Origin: Euborellia annulipes
Lineage: Eukaryota; Arthropoda; Insecta; Dermaptera; Anisolabididae
Assembly: GCA_023213315.1 (NCBI GenBank)
Contig: JAKCPI010002722.1
Coordinates: forward strand, 328,286 to 392,285
Length of the DNA: 64,000 nucleotides
Reading direction: 5' to 3'
The stretch's first letter is position 1. Each line of letters begins with the position of its first letter. Of the stretch, positions 10,902 through 21,199 are shown one piece after another. The notes beneath the pieces were generated by a model. It was not told the origin of the DNA. It saw only the letters and a list, made by a program, of their open reading frames with translations, and made no database searches. The translations under genes and the position numbers were made by a program.

Positions 10902-11054
10902 GACAGACCATGTCGCGAAAACCACTTTTTTTGGATTCAGGGGACCTCAAAACGTGAAGATCCATCAAAATCTCGACATCGAATTTTTGACATGAATCCA
11001 ATACTTTCTCTCTATATATATATTACATATATACATAGGTAAGAGAAAGTAAAA
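10374..11054 (+). mobile_element. Family A, full-length array copy e
   Basis: Complete, head-to-tail with copy d. The microsatellite is (CA)n interrupted by CCCACCCA at 10857-10905. The shared boundary AAAATCTGG supports a tandem or junction-targeted origin. Confidence 0.9.
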
Positions 11055-11286
11055 AATGTATATATTTCACGATATACTATTTATAATAAGGAAGCTTCTC
11101 TATGAAATGAACTTGACTTGTGTTCTTTGAGCTTAGAACATCTGTTGGCAATTGCTTATCCTTCTTTTTCAGTACTGGAAGTACTTAATTTATGTACCGC
11201 AACTCAATAAATGACACTGCATATTTGTAGCTGGTAACTATTTAATATATTCAACGATAAATCATTCTATATTAGAACCTTTAGCA

Positions 11287-11959
11287 CAGGGGTGGGCAAA
11301 TACTTTTAAGCGCGGGCTAAAATGAAATTTTCAAAATGTCTCTCGGGCCGGAGGACTATACCGGGTTTCGACACGCAAATGTTTTGGGTGGAGCCCAAGA
11401 AATTTTTTTGACAAAAATACTATAAGTATCATTTTAAAGCATTTGGACAAAGAAATTTGACAGTTAATAATAAATAATATTATAGTAATAATAAATTAAT
11501 AAATTGTCTTACTTGGGTGTACATGCGAACAATTTGTGCCCAGTAAAATATGTCACCTAATTTTTAAAGAAATATGATTCATTATATTAAATTAATGGTC
11601 ATTAAATAAATCAGTTAATGAAAGATTATAATCGAACAGACCTAGTATGTTGCATACTTAAAAATAGGGATATGCTTACGGCTGTTCGAAATTATAATAC
11701 TCTCTATTAAGATTTATTTATATGCGGTGCGACTTGCACCCGAAACGTCGGCAACGAAATAGAGATTTTTATTATTTATCCTGGCTGCTGTTCCTGGGAA
11801 GGCTCCCGTTCGTTTCCAAGTTTATTTATATATTAATATTTCATTATTTATATGTACACTACGCACACTAATACTGTTGATTTTAACAAAATCGCATAAA
11901 AGGGATTTTTCAACGGGCCGGAAAAAGCAAGCAAAAGGGCCGGCTTTTGCCCACCCCTG
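11287..11959. mobile_element. Non-autonomous hAT element, 673 bp
   Basis: Termini CAGGGGTGGGCAAATACTTT and GGCTTTTGCCCACCCCTG form inverted repeats. Flanking 8-bp duplications are CTTTAGCA (11279) and CTCTAGCA (11960), one mismatch. The CAGGGGTGGGCAAA terminus is typical of hAT elements. No transposase frame remains. A hammerhead-family fragment lies inside. Confidence 0.85.
11724..11790 (+). ncRNA. Decayed hammerhead fragment inside hAT
   Basis: Stem II GGTGC/GCACC with loop GACTT is followed by GAAACGTC. The CTGANGA half is lost. The downstream CTGGCTGCTGTTCCTGGGAA is shared in type with other hammerhead palindromes. Confidence 0.45.
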
Positions 11960-12119
11960 CTCTAGCATATAAATAATCAAAAAAATGGTTTTAATATAGT
12001 GATCAAATTTTTATAGATTTGAAAAATTTTGTCACCAATAGTATGGTATATTTTTTTTTACTAAAATTTGGTGCCAGTATTGTCTCACCCCATCTATTGG
12101 AATAAACAATTCAGAGGGA

Positions 12120-12440
12120 CGGGTTAGATAGAGGACAAAAGAGGGGGGACCACCCTTAAGTTGTCGTCGGACACCAAGCAACAAACATATTTAGACCAGA
12201 TGTTGTGGGCGGCATGGGAACAAGCGTTTGGTCGTCCGTCATTCGTCCTTCCCTGGAAAGCCAGACCAGGCCAAGCCTCCTTCCTCCAGATCTCAGGATG
12301 TGTCCTCCACCCACGCAACCAAGTAATTCAGCCAATCGCATCTTAATGGCCTAAAGAACCTCCGCAGGGGCAATCGCGATTATGCATTGCCCAAAATAGC
12401 TTCTGCTATTTGGGCCGCTTTATTTATATATTCAACTCAA
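12120..12440. other. GC-richer block, probable old repeat
   Basis: This block has a low A+T content for the window and contains an inverted pair AATAGCTTCTGCTATT near 12408. Its open frames on both strands lack domains. I could not assign it to a family. Confidence 0.3.
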
Positions 12441-12548
12441 TTGCCTCTTATCAGATTGCGGCAACATTCCATTTGATTGTCCCATATTATTATTAAAAAG
12501 AGGTATATCTCAATTAATTTGATTTTTTTTTAGAGTCTAAATTTTAAC

Positions 12549-13107
12549 TAGTGATGAGAAGTGGCTGTAGACTTTGAATTGGGTATAGGAAACTTTGCAG
12601 CCAAGGAATTAAATAAAAACTTTTACTAAAGTTGCGTGGAAAGGAGTCAGCCAAGGAAAATAAAAATCAAATTATTCTGTCGACGTTTCGAGCGCCCGTC
12701 GCGCTCTTCCTCGGGACCTGAGGTCACAAAAACATTTATTAGAGATTTAACCTTTATATAAAATTATATTAATAATGTCTTATAATTCTGTTAAAAAATT
12801 ATTATAAAGAAAGAAATCTCTAATAAATGTTTTTGTGACCTCAGGTCCCGAGGAAGAGCGCGACGGGCGCTCGAAACGTCGACAGAATAATTTGATTTTT
12901 ATTTTCCTTGGCTGACTCCTTTCCACGCAACTTTAGTTAATACTCACAGCCAGTATAATAATTAATTAAAAACTTTTTATTTAATTATTAACCGTCAACG
13001 TTTCGGTCGCATCACGACCTTCCTGATTTGAGACTGAAACGTCGAAGGTTAATAATTAAATAAAAGTTTTTTATTTAATTCCTTGGCTGCAGTCTCCTAT
13101 ACCCAAT
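12549..13107. mobile_element. Palindromic hammerhead-type element with a second one nested inside
   Basis: The outer element begins CTAGTGATGAGAAGTGGCTG and ends CCTATACCCAA, exactly like the copy at 61624-61832. It is flanked by 13-bp duplications TCTAAATTTTAAC at 12536 and 13108. A second, unrelated-sequence palindrome (12625-12937) is inserted in it. Long TSDs of this size argue for retrotransposition by a Penelope- or LINE-type enzyme and against a cut-and-paste MITE. Confidence 0.75.
12625..12937. mobile_element. Nested palindrome with two inverted hammerhead-like motifs
   Basis: Arms of about 130 bp begin CTAAAGTTGCGTGGAAAGGA and end with its complement. Each arm carries GAGCGC/GCGCTC as stem II, GAAACGTC and a GTC/GAC stem I on opposite strands (minus 12679-12718, plus 12845-12883). 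In both arms the core reads CCGAGGA, with U4 changed to C, so both are probably inactive and were copied after the mutation. Confidence 0.7.
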
Positions 13108-13319
13108 TCTAAATTTTAACATTAAATTGAGTATTATTTGGAAAAATTGAGAATGCAATAGTGTTATAATTAAGAGACCGAATTTTTTGCAAATGTGTTT
13201 TTATTTAACAATGTAAGTTGAACTTTGAAGTTATTATAAGTATCCAAATAACCATGTTTTCTATGCATAAGCTTATGTATTTTTTGCCTTTTTTTACAAG
13301 AAAATTCATGCATATTTAA

Positions 13320-13605
13320 GAGGTTCGTGGCTAATTGGATAAACTAAACTGTAGCTTACCATTTTACAGTGAGGGACAATATTAAGTCCCACCCATGCGT
13401 TTTCTACTTGTGATTATTTCATTGTTTTTATGAAAGAAAATGAAAATATTTTTTGGAAATTTTCTAGGTTTGAACCATGAAGGTTTCCATTAAAAAATAT
13501 ATAATATTTTTTTTTAATACAATGAAATAATCACAAGTAGAATACGCATGGTGAGATTTAATATTGTCCCTCACTGTACTTGGGTTCAAATACAATATTG
13601 CCAAT
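13320..13605 (+). mobile_element. tRNA-like SINE split by the mariner MITE
   Basis: GTGGCTAATTGGATAA before the MITE resembles an A box, and GGGTTCAAATAC just after it resembles a B box. Removing 13367-13578 brings them to a normal tRNA spacing. The SINE body beyond is short and unassigned. Confidence 0.5.
13367..13576. mobile_element. Tc1/mariner-type MITE, TA duplication
   Basis: Inverted termini CAGTGAGGGACAATATTAA extend to about 65 bp and include TTCTACTTGTGATTATTTCA. TA dinucleotides flank it at 13365 and 13577. A similar terminus (CAGTGAGCGCCACAATTAAG) occurs once at 41937. No transposase is encoded; the small frames are incidental. Confidence 0.85.
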
Positions 13606-14075
13606 GTCTCTCCGTTGAGATTAGAAAAATAAAAATAATCAATGTGTGAAAAGATCAAGAAGGATTTGTCAAGTGTCCTTAAAAGAAGTAAATTTGGAGA
13701 ATAAATAAAAATAATATTTCACAAGTAGGCCTACATATTTTTACTTCCTACCGTTCATTATGACAAATCTTTGTGGAGAGGGAAGCTATTTGTCATTAGT
13801 AAATAGAAATCATTTCTATTCACTCGCCCTTGCCATTCTATTAATGCTAACCACTTATATGTGAGTTTATACGACACAGAATGAGTGTTAGTGGTTAGTT
13901 CTGATACCTGGTACTACTAAGCTCGTGTAAACCTGGCTTTATGCATATTGATAGTTCATGAATACATTCATTTTTAAAGATTTGATAGTGCATAGTAGTA
14001 ATAATAAAAATTGATCTCAACAAAATAGGAATAAAATTAGATTTTTTTTAGTCTATTCGTTATTTTAGTACATTT

Positions 14076-14301
14076 TCGCACAGGACCCACATCTTGTGGG
14101 TACGCGGATGGCGACCACGAGCTGCCCGAGCTGGGACAGACAGTCTTTCTATTCTTTGTATCTTGTCTGTCTCTTCCTTCCTCTTTTCAACAGACGTCAA
14201 ACCGGGCGACGGGCCGGCCTGTTCAATCCTTCTCGGTCGCAAATGATAGGGCTAGAGGGAAATAGTGAAGGAAGGCGAGGACAGAAGAAGAAGAAGATAT
14301 C
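14076..14301 (+). mobile_element. SINE-C with (GAA)n tail and 11-bp TSD
   Basis: A GC-rich body with CACGAGCTGCCCGAGCTGGG, CTCTTTTCAACAG and CGACGGGCCGGCCT ends in GGCGAGGACAGAAGAAGAAG. TTAGTACATTT flanks it at 14065 and 14302. A second copy occurs at 26729-26930. Short frames on both strands are incidental. I cannot tell whether the head is tRNA-, 5S- or LINE-derived. Confidence 0.75.
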
Positions 14302-14309
14302 TTAGTACA

Positions 14310-15380
14310 TTTAGCTACTCTGGATATTTTTTGTCTGATAGGTTTCGTTATTATAAGTGAATTTGATTTTAGTGCTTTTTTGATTGGAATAATAAATTTT
14401 TATCTTTTAACAAAAAAATTCGTGCACAAATCAAAAATATTATTAATAGAATTAAAAAAAAAAAAAAAAAAAAAAATAGGTCAAACAATATTAAATAAAT
14501 ATATTATATGTTCACTCTGAATTTATAGTAGAATGATAATTTTGTTTATCTCATCTATTCAAATCAAATTAATACAAGAATAGAAAAAAATTTATGCATC
14601 TGACATATTTATTTAGATTTTTTCCCTTTGCTTCTGGCATGAGATCAAGTCCCCAGGTGCTTTCAATTAAATTTTCCACTTATAGTTTAAAACTCGCATT
14701 GGATTAATAGCCGCCCGAAAGCCAACCATAACGATTATGTTTTACTTGATTTAAGACTTCCGTGATTGATTTTAAAACAAAACAGGTCTCCAAAATGCTC
14801 TAACAATTTAACGGTGCTTTTAGTTAAATATCAATTATCTGTCTGGAGTTGATGCTCATGTCGAAAGATTGCCCTGTGGCTAAAAGTCGCAGTATCAAAT
14901 GAGTTTTATTAAGTTTATGCAAATAAATATTTGATTATTGCCTTCTTTTTTTGGAAACTTTTTTTACTTCAAAGAGATAATTTATTATAAGTGAATTTAA
15001 ATCAAATTAAAACGATCTTTTAATTACAACTATAAAAAATAAAATTCCCTCCTGTTTCAAGTTACTCACACAAATCAAAAAATGTATACAAAATAATACA
15101 AATAAATAGGAGTAATTCTTCTAAATATTTATAGGCCTATAACACGGAAAGAAATCTGAGGTCCGTAATTGTCGTTTATAATCGATTATTTGCATAAACA
15201 TTATTTACAATGATGACTGAAGATGAGTAATAAAATTTAACCTAAAACGTCTCATTTGAATATAGTAGGTCTCTTAAAAATCCTCCTCTATCCTTATTCA
15301 ATTCTTTATTTATAATTAGAAAAGCGACCGAAAAGGGATCCGATTGGTGCGCTCACTATCCAGTCTGAGAGATGAAAAGA
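14310..15380. other. A+T-rich stretch, one decayed hammerhead-like string
   Basis: Mostly featureless. At about 15211 the sequence CTGAAGATGAG is followed by CCTAAAACGTCTC, a degraded hammerhead core (GAAA changed to AAAA). Nothing else was assigned. Confidence 0.4.
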
Positions 15381-15479
15381 CAGACAAAAATCTGGTGTGA
15401 CACAGTACACGACTTTCTTTTACCGAATGTGTCAAACACCAGATATTTTTGTCTAGAGATATATTTAGTGACCGAGAGT

Positions 15480-15713
15480 CAAGGGCGGATACAGGGAGAG
15501 GGGGTAAAGGGGGTAATTACCCCCCCCGAGAATTTTTTTTTTTTAAATTGTATTTTTAAAAACTAATACTTAAGAATTTGATTTGTATATATATTCTGGT
15601 AAACAACTACAGAATGCACCTTTAAATTACCGATAATAAGAAAAATTGTGTGCTGTGCGACCAGTCACACCAGATTACCCCCCCCCCCAGAAACTCCTCT
15701 GTATCCGCCACTG
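15480..15713. mobile_element. hAT MITE with 8-bp TSD CCGAGAGT
   Basis: Termini CAAGGGCGGATACAG and CTGTATCCGCCACTG are inverted repeats, and CCGAGAGT is duplicated at 15472 and 15714. The interior includes inverted family A hairpin sequence (GTGTGCTGTGCGACCAGTCA near 15648), so the MITE appears to have captured or received family A DNA. It is related to the element at 56642. Confidence 0.85.
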
Positions 15714-15977
15714 CCGAGAGTATGGTATATTTGAAATCAAGATGTAAAATTTATAAACAGAAAAAACTTATATTTTGTTTCCTATTCTTCTTTTGAAGTA
15801 TAAGATTTATATGATTTCAGCACCAAAATGAGAATATACTTTTTAAAGAGTATTTAAGAACTAAGATTTAAACTTTCGACCGTTGGTTCTCGTTGAAACA
15901 TTTCGTAAATTAAAATTAAATATACAAATTAAACACTAGGTTATTTTTTTCAAAGGTTTTATTAATTAAAAAATTAA

Positions 15978-16021
15978 CACTTGATACGTATTTCGAAAAT
16001 TCCTTGTCATCATCAGAAGTG
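15978..16021 (-). ncRNA. Hammerhead ribozyme HH-2L
   Basis: Minus strand: CACTT, CTGATGA, T, stem II GACAA/TTTTC (one mismatch), GAAA, stem III ATACGTAT palindrome, H17 = C, AAGTG. Stem I is a perfect 5 bp. It differs from HH-2R by one base in stem II. Confidence 0.7.
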
Positions 16022-16068
16022 ATTACATTCTAATACATGTATTATTTTATTATTGTATAGAATGTAAT

Positions 16069-16112
16069 CACTTCTGATGATGACAAGGAATTGTCGAAAT
16101 ACGTATCAAGTG
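16069..16112 (+). ncRNA. Hammerhead ribozyme HH-2R
   Basis: CACTT, CTGATGA, extra T, stem II GACAA/TTGTC closed by a GGAA tetraloop, GAAA, a fully self-complementary 8-nt stem III (ATACGTAT), H17 = C and AAGTG. All conserved core residues and both stems are intact. Stem III is longer than in the other copies but still cannot form a hairpin loop by itself, so a dimer is predicted. Confidence 0.8.
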
Positions 16113-16559
16113 TTAATTTTTTAATTAATAAAACCTTTGAAACAAATAACCTAGTGTTTAATTTGTATATTTAATTTTAATTTAAGAACTAATTGATTTT
16201 TGAATTTTAATCAAAATCGTAGAAGTGAATTTTGAGAAAAACTGAAAAAATAAATCCGTAAAGTACTAGTAGTCTTTGGTCAATTTTGTTTAAAAATTTC
16301 GTGTCACGTGCCAGGGGGGGGGGGGGGTTATGTAACTTGTATATAAAATTTCAACCTCCTAGCCTCATTCTTGAGATATTTTTTTCGCAGACATACACAT
16401 TCACACACAGAGAAAAACAGATCATGTTGTGAAAAAAACTTTTTTGGATTTTCAAGGGACCTCAAAACGTGTATATCCATCAAAATCTCGACGTTTTGAC
16501 ATGAATCCAATTTCTCTCTCTATATATATAAATTTATAGGTAAGAGAAAGTAAAAAGAG

Positions 16560-17600
16560 AGAAAAAAATGCTAGTCCTACTTGTGTATTTTTATATGAAT
16601 GTAATGTTTCAAAATAAAAATTTATACTAATCAGTAACAAAATTTGATCTTCCTGGGAATGAGATTTTTGAAAAACATACCTATGAAGGGATGCTAATAG
16701 CAATAATAAATATGATATTGTTATTTAAATATTTCTAAAAAAAAAGCTCTTCAATGATCAATGAAAAAAGTATTTTTACTTGTATAAATTAACATAATTT
16801 GTTATAAGATAAAATCAAAGAGAGTTTGTGAAAACTTCTTGAAAGATAGATTCATTCTCAAACTTGTATGCTATGCAAGGGAATTACATTTGTCCTGTCT
16901 TGTGAAGCAGTGTGAGTGCGTATGTATGTATGTAAGAATATACAATTTAACTGCATGATGTAATCGCATGACAACATCTCGGTTGGGATGAGCTTATCTC
17001 ACCGACATCGCCGGCATTGCGCCCACTCCGCGTATAAACAAATCACACACAAGTGGCTGTCCAGCCCTAAATGGGTCTTTGACCAAGAGGCTAAAGCACC
17101 CTTCAAGGTTTCTTAATTTTTTTTTTTCCTTTCTTTTCTCTCTTTTTATGAATTGGACAGCAATTTTTTTCATCCCGAAGGCAAAAACAGTTTTAAACCG
17201 GTCAGTTGAGTAATAAAATAACTAGTATTTTTGATAATCTACTATTAAAATAACATTATTTAAAGACAATAATAAGTTAGTATTATGAATATATTCGCTT
17301 TTGGCTTGTTGGTATAGCTATATTAACCTTATAAATATAAACAATGCCAATCACATGGTGATTTAGATTTTTAGGATTAAAAAAAAAAAACTTTTTTTTA
17401 TTTATCTAACAAGTTATACGCCTTTGGCAAATCATGATAAGAATCATATCTTTTTTTCAAGGCATAATTTGCAATGTGTCAATATTATATTTTATTGCAT
17501 AAAAATCAGATAAAATTTATCTAACTCTCGATTTATTTCCAATATAAAACTTGGTTCGTGTTCAGGAATAAAGTTGTTAAACCAATAGAAAATATATATT
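16560..17600. other. A+T-rich stretch, unassigned
   Basis: Contains a moderately GC-rich patch at 16970-17110 (CTCGGTTGGGATGAGC, then GCCGGCATTGCGCCC) with no open frame or partner copy, possibly an old SINE. The remainder is homopolymer-rich. Confidence 0.4.
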
Positions 17601-17606
17601 TTTTTG

Positions 17607-17837
17607 TAAAACACACTTTTTTCCCATTCACACAGTCTTTTCGGCATCTTAAGCCATCTTAGACTTTACACGTTTCTCGTTATTTGTAAATATATCTATT
17701 GGGGGTCCCATATATTCTTATTTAAGCCTTTTGCTATCCAAATGGCTTAAATAAAATCCTCGGACTGCCTGGGATCCGAACCCTGGACTCTTGGTATACA
17801 AAGGAGGCGCGCTACCAACTCCGCCAAGCCCGAGGGC
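17607..17837 (-). mobile_element. SINE-1, nearly complete
   Basis: Inverted: tail, CTTTTCGGCATCTTAAGCCAT, AAGCC/GGCTT hairpin, a B-box complement (GGATCCGAACCC) and an A-box region ending in AAGCCCGAGGGC. Confidence 0.85.
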
Positions 17838-17949
17838 AAAATATATATTAAATCTTTTGTGGTTTGTATTAATATTATTATGTGAGTTTTTAATTATAGG
17901 CCCCTGAGCGATATAGACCACATTTTGTATAAATTATTTATTAAAAATA

Positions 17950-17998
17950 TAAATACTGTACAACGTTTCGACTGCTTATTCTGCAGTCATTTTCAAGT
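17950..17998 (-). ncRNA. Decayed hammerhead motif
   Basis: Minus strand: stem I GTAC/GTAC and stem II GACTGC/GCAGTC are perfect, with GAAACGTT, but the core reads TTGAAAA (C3 and G8 lost). Paired stems with a broken core mark a once-functional copy. Confidence 0.55.
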
Positions 17999-18002
17999 AC
18001 AG

Positions 18003-18190
18003 TAGTCACACCTTTTTCCCATTCACACTCACACACAAAATAGACAGTCTTTTCGGCAACTTAGGTCATATGACTTTTTACATTTGGTATCCAAATGGCT
18101 TTAAATAAAATCATCGGACTGTCTGAGATCCGAACTCGCGACCCTTGGTATAGAAGGTCAACACCCTCCAACTACACCAAGCCCTAAGGA
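18003..18190 (-). mobile_element. SINE-1 with internal deletion
   Basis: Inverted tail (CTTTTCGGCAACTTAGGTCA) joins directly to the GGTATCCAAATGGCTTTAA hairpin arm and the tRNA-like head. The middle body, about 60 bp, is missing. Confidence 0.8.
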
Positions 18191-18349
18191 CCAAAACATA
18201 GAAATGAATAAGAAACAAAGTTTAAACAATAAATTAAGTAGAGTTTTGATTGAAAAGTTAAATTCTTTCTAACAACGCCCAAGAATTAGACAGTTGTTTA
18301 AGATAAAGACAATTTACTGGAAGAGTTTGGGTTTATGTTTTAGCTGGTC

Positions 18350-18415
18350 AAATCAGGCTTCGTGGACTCGAACCAAGGCTTCCCGCTTTCGCGATAGATG
18401 GACTACCTTTTTTAG
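18350..18415 (-). other. tRNA-like fragment with a perfect B box
   Basis: The minus strand contains GGTTCGAGTCC, an exact B-box match, preceded by GTAGTCCATCTATCGCGAAA. Stems do not close a full cloverleaf. It is probably the head of an old SINE or a tRNA pseudogene. Confidence 0.45.
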
Positions 18416-18653
18416 GTTTACCACCCAATCAAAACATAGGATTTATAGAATTTTTTTGAAAAATCAGAAGATTCATTCGCATCATTTGATGTCTTTTTAT
18501 TCTACAAATATTTTGAAATACGTAACATGTCTAATCTTCAGTAGTGTATGGATGGTGAAGGTGAAGAAATTAAAAATACACAAAAAAATCATCTTATAAA
18601 TTAACAATAAAATATTATGAGACAAACTATTAATAGTTGGCAACTAGCGTCAA

Positions 18654-18790
18654 GTCCTCGGGCTTGGTGTAGGGATTAGCGTGCTAACCTTCTATACCGA
18701 GGGCCGCGGGTTCGGACCCCAGGCGTCCAGTGAATGTAAGAGTGAGTGAGAAAAAAGTGTGAGTGTTTTTTATTAAAAAAATAAATAAAT
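18654..18790 (+). mobile_element. SINE-1, head fused to tail
   Basis: The head (CCTCGGGCTTGGTGTAG, B box GGGTTCGGACCCC) is followed almost at once by GAGTGAGAAAAAAGTGTGAG. The hairpin and most of the body are deleted. Confidence 0.8.
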
Positions 18791-19084
18791 AACTAGCTTC
18801 AAATTTAATCCATTTTCCGTCTGCACGCGCGGATCATTTTATAAAGAATTGTTACGTTTATTTGTATTATTGTATATTGAACCTATTGAGATGTGTGGGC
18901 GCCCGCGTGTGGTTAATTCTTAATCGATTGATTAGTGTTATTGTAGGTCTTGGGATGTACCGGAATGGAATAACCAAGGGAGACCTATTGTTGGTTTGAG
19001 CAAAAAAATTTAAAATAGTTCATATTCACCTTCATATTACGCATGTACACGAAGTGAAGTTGGCTACGAATGTAAGTGAGGCGA

Positions 19085-19178
19085 AGTTAGCCAGACATAT
19101 TGCCCCCCTCTGCCCTCTCCTATAGGATGCCAGGGGAGGCACCCCTTGCCCCCCCCCCCCCCAGTTCCGGTGCCTATG
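19085..19178. mobile_element. Right end of an hAT MITE, related to 42437
   Basis: GCCCCCCTCTGCCC, TAGGATGCCAGGGG and CAGTTCCGGTGCCTATG repeat the right end of the complete element at 42437-42810. The left end is missing. Confidence 0.7.
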
Positions 19179-19180
19179 TC

Positions 19181-19318
19181 TATTAGGGGTCCAGGCATTC
19201 TTATGCTTTTTTGGTATCCAAATGGCTTAAATAAAATCATAGGACCGCCTGGGATCCGAACCCCCGAACCTCAGTATACAAGGCCAGCACGCTAGTCACT
19301 AGACCAAGCCCGAGGGCA
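19181..19318 (-). mobile_element. SINE-1, 5' half
   Basis: Inverted GGGGTCCAGGCATTC, hairpin arm, B-box complement and AAGCCCGAGGGC. The 3' tail is absent; it is cut at the hAT end. Confidence 0.8.
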
Positions 19319-19779
19319 CGGTATTTATTTCCATTAAAAAGCAATGTTTTTTATCAAAAAATACGAAATTTTTTTCTCATTGTTTTGAAAATAGTAAAAG
19401 TAGCGTTACTTACACCACTGTAACTCAATGACACAATGTTGAAATATCATGAAATTTTGCAACGTACCTAACTTCTAAGGGTATGAGAAAGGTTATTAGA
19501 GACTGTGTGTTAGTCCCGGGACTAGTGAATGAATAAAATAAAAAGTTTTTTCATAATTTTCGGCACTTTATAAAGTTAAAATCCCGCTCACTTGCTACAA
19601 CTCAATCAGTGAGTGAGTGATCTTTGTGGATAATCCAATTTTCCCAATCATTCTAGACTTAGCTAACTAGATGGAATTTATTATAAAAAAAAGAAGCAAA
19701 TAGATGAATAAAATTTCCTCTTTGCTTTTGAAAGGGCCAATTCCTTCTGGGTGATCAACTTCTAGAAGCCATTAGATGA

Positions 19780-19985
19780 TTTTCCCTCTCCCTCTCTCTC
19801 GAATTTGAAAACTTACCAACTCTCTCGCTCTCTCTCTCTCTCTCTCTCTATCCGCCTCTCCTTTTAGCTATTCACCATTCACCTTCCTTAGATAAACACA
19901 CAGACAGACAGACTCTCTCTCTCCCTCAGACAAACTTGTAAATTCAATAATGGACCCAAAGAGAGAGAGAGAGAGATGGAAATGT
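19780..19985. repeat. CT/GA microsatellites
   Basis: (CT)n at 19790-19850, CACAGACAGACAGA at 19900 and (GA)n at 19955-19976, the last complementary to the first and able to fold back. Confidence 0.85.
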
Positions 19986-20082
19986 AATTTCATATTTATT
20001 TTTCTTTTTATTAAATATTTTATTTAATTATTAAAAAGACATTAATTTTTGCAATTTTAAAACTCATTGATGGATTAAAGAA

Positions 20083-20717
20083 AAAATCTAGTGTGACTCG
20101 TCGCATAACACACAACTTTCGATTACCGAAGCTTGTCACACCAGATTTTTTGTGTCGATATGTATTTAAGTTTCTGACAGTACTGTACATTCGATTTTCA
20201 AGATGTAAAATTTAAAGTATGGAAAAATATTTATATTTTATTACCATGGCATCCATTTCTCCTATCTTTTCTATGGAGTACAGGATTAAAGTGGTCTTCA
20301 GAAGATATAAATAGCGAAATGAGAATATACATTTTAAAGAGCATCTAAAAAATAATTGATTTATGAATTCTAATCAAAATTGTTAGAGCGATTTTTAAAA
20401 AAATAGAAAAAAAAACTGAAAAAGAGCTTCAGCAAAGTACTAGTACTCTATGGCCAATTTTGATTAAAAGCTTCGTGTCACGTCCCATGGGGGTGCCAAA
20501 CTTAAATATAAAATTGCAACCTCCTAGCTCTTTCCGTTCTTGAGATATTTTGTTCAGACACACACAGACAGACCATGTCGCGAAAACCACTTTTTTGGAT
20601 TCAGGGGTCCTCAAAACGTGTATATACATCAAAATCTCGACATCGAATTTTTGACATGAATCAAATACTTTCTCTCTCTATATATTAACAAATATAGAGG
20701 TAATAGAAAGTAAAAAT
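20083..20717 (+). mobile_element. Family A, full length with reduced 5' hairpin
   Basis: The 5' hairpin has lost part of its 3' arm (CTTTCGATTACCGAAGCTTGTC). The rest is collinear to the 3' hairpin and AGGTAATAGAAAGTAAAA. Confidence 0.85.
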
Positions 20718-20811
20718 ATAAATTTTATTAGTAAAAAAAAAAGCGAATATATGTAATTAGTAGAAAAATAAAAGGCCGAGCAGCTAGATTTATTTCTTTA
20801 ATGGAGAACTC

Positions 20812-20865
20812 ACAGCGACGTTTCGGTCGACTATGCGACCATCTTCATGGCTAGAGTTCAGTCAT
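20812..20865 (-). ncRNA. Decayed hammerhead motif
   Basis: Minus strand: ATGAAGA (C3 changed to A), T, stem II GGTCG/CGACC, GAAACGTC. The neighbouring CTCTAGCC and GGCTAGAGTTCAGTCA block is shared with 27880-27950. Confidence 0.55.
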
Positions 20866-21127
20866 TAGAAAAACCTCTCAAGTTCTTTGACAGACATTTT
20901 ATAAATTTCATTACGATCTATCAGATACAATGCATTCAGCGCCAAAAGCCAATATGATGTAATTGTAATGTAATATGTAATTAAAAATTAATTTTATAAA
21001 GCATTCATATCTTCAAAAGAAAACTAGAAAAAATTTAAGAATATACCATGTTTAAAAACTATTCGTTTAAATGCACACAATTCCAACTTTACTTCATCTG
21101 GTATTTCGGATCTTATTAAAACTTTAT

Positions 21128-21192
21128 TTAAGGTGGATTCACACCGGGACCTGACTTGCGTCAAGTCAGATCCCGATGTGAATCCACCTTAA
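21128..21192. mobile_element. 65-bp palindromic micro-element flanked by TTAA-like ends
   Basis: TTAAGGTGGATTCACACC and its complement form arms of about 28 bp around a short GCG centre. Ending in TTAA on both sides hints at a TTAA-specific transposase (piggyBac or Kolobok), but only one copy is present. Confidence 0.5.
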
Positions 21193-21199
21193 TTTTGCA

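Larger units (their letters stand above)
15865..16179. mobile_element. Palindromic element with two opposed hammerheads, 13-bp TSD
   Basis: Two arms of about 130 bp (AATATACAAATTAAACACTA outward) surround a short A+T-rich centre. ATTTAAGAACTAA is duplicated at 15852 and 16180, and joining the copies restores family A. Each arm carries a hammerhead, on the minus strand in the left arm and on the plus strand in the right. Confidence 0.8.
15386..16557 (+). mobile_element. Family A copy split by two later insertions
   Basis: The shortened 5' hairpin, TTTAGTGACCGAGAGT, the AATATACTTTTTAAAGAG block and the 3' end GGTAAGAGAAAGTAAAA are collinear once the hAT MITE (15480-15713) and the hammerhead palindrome (15865-16179) are removed with one TSD each. 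A run of 14 G lies at 16314. Confidence 0.85.

Noticed and set aside
15191..15260. CTGAAGATGAG ... AAAACGTCTC as a ribozyme
   Set aside because: GAAA is AAAA and stem II does not pair; at best a decayed copy.
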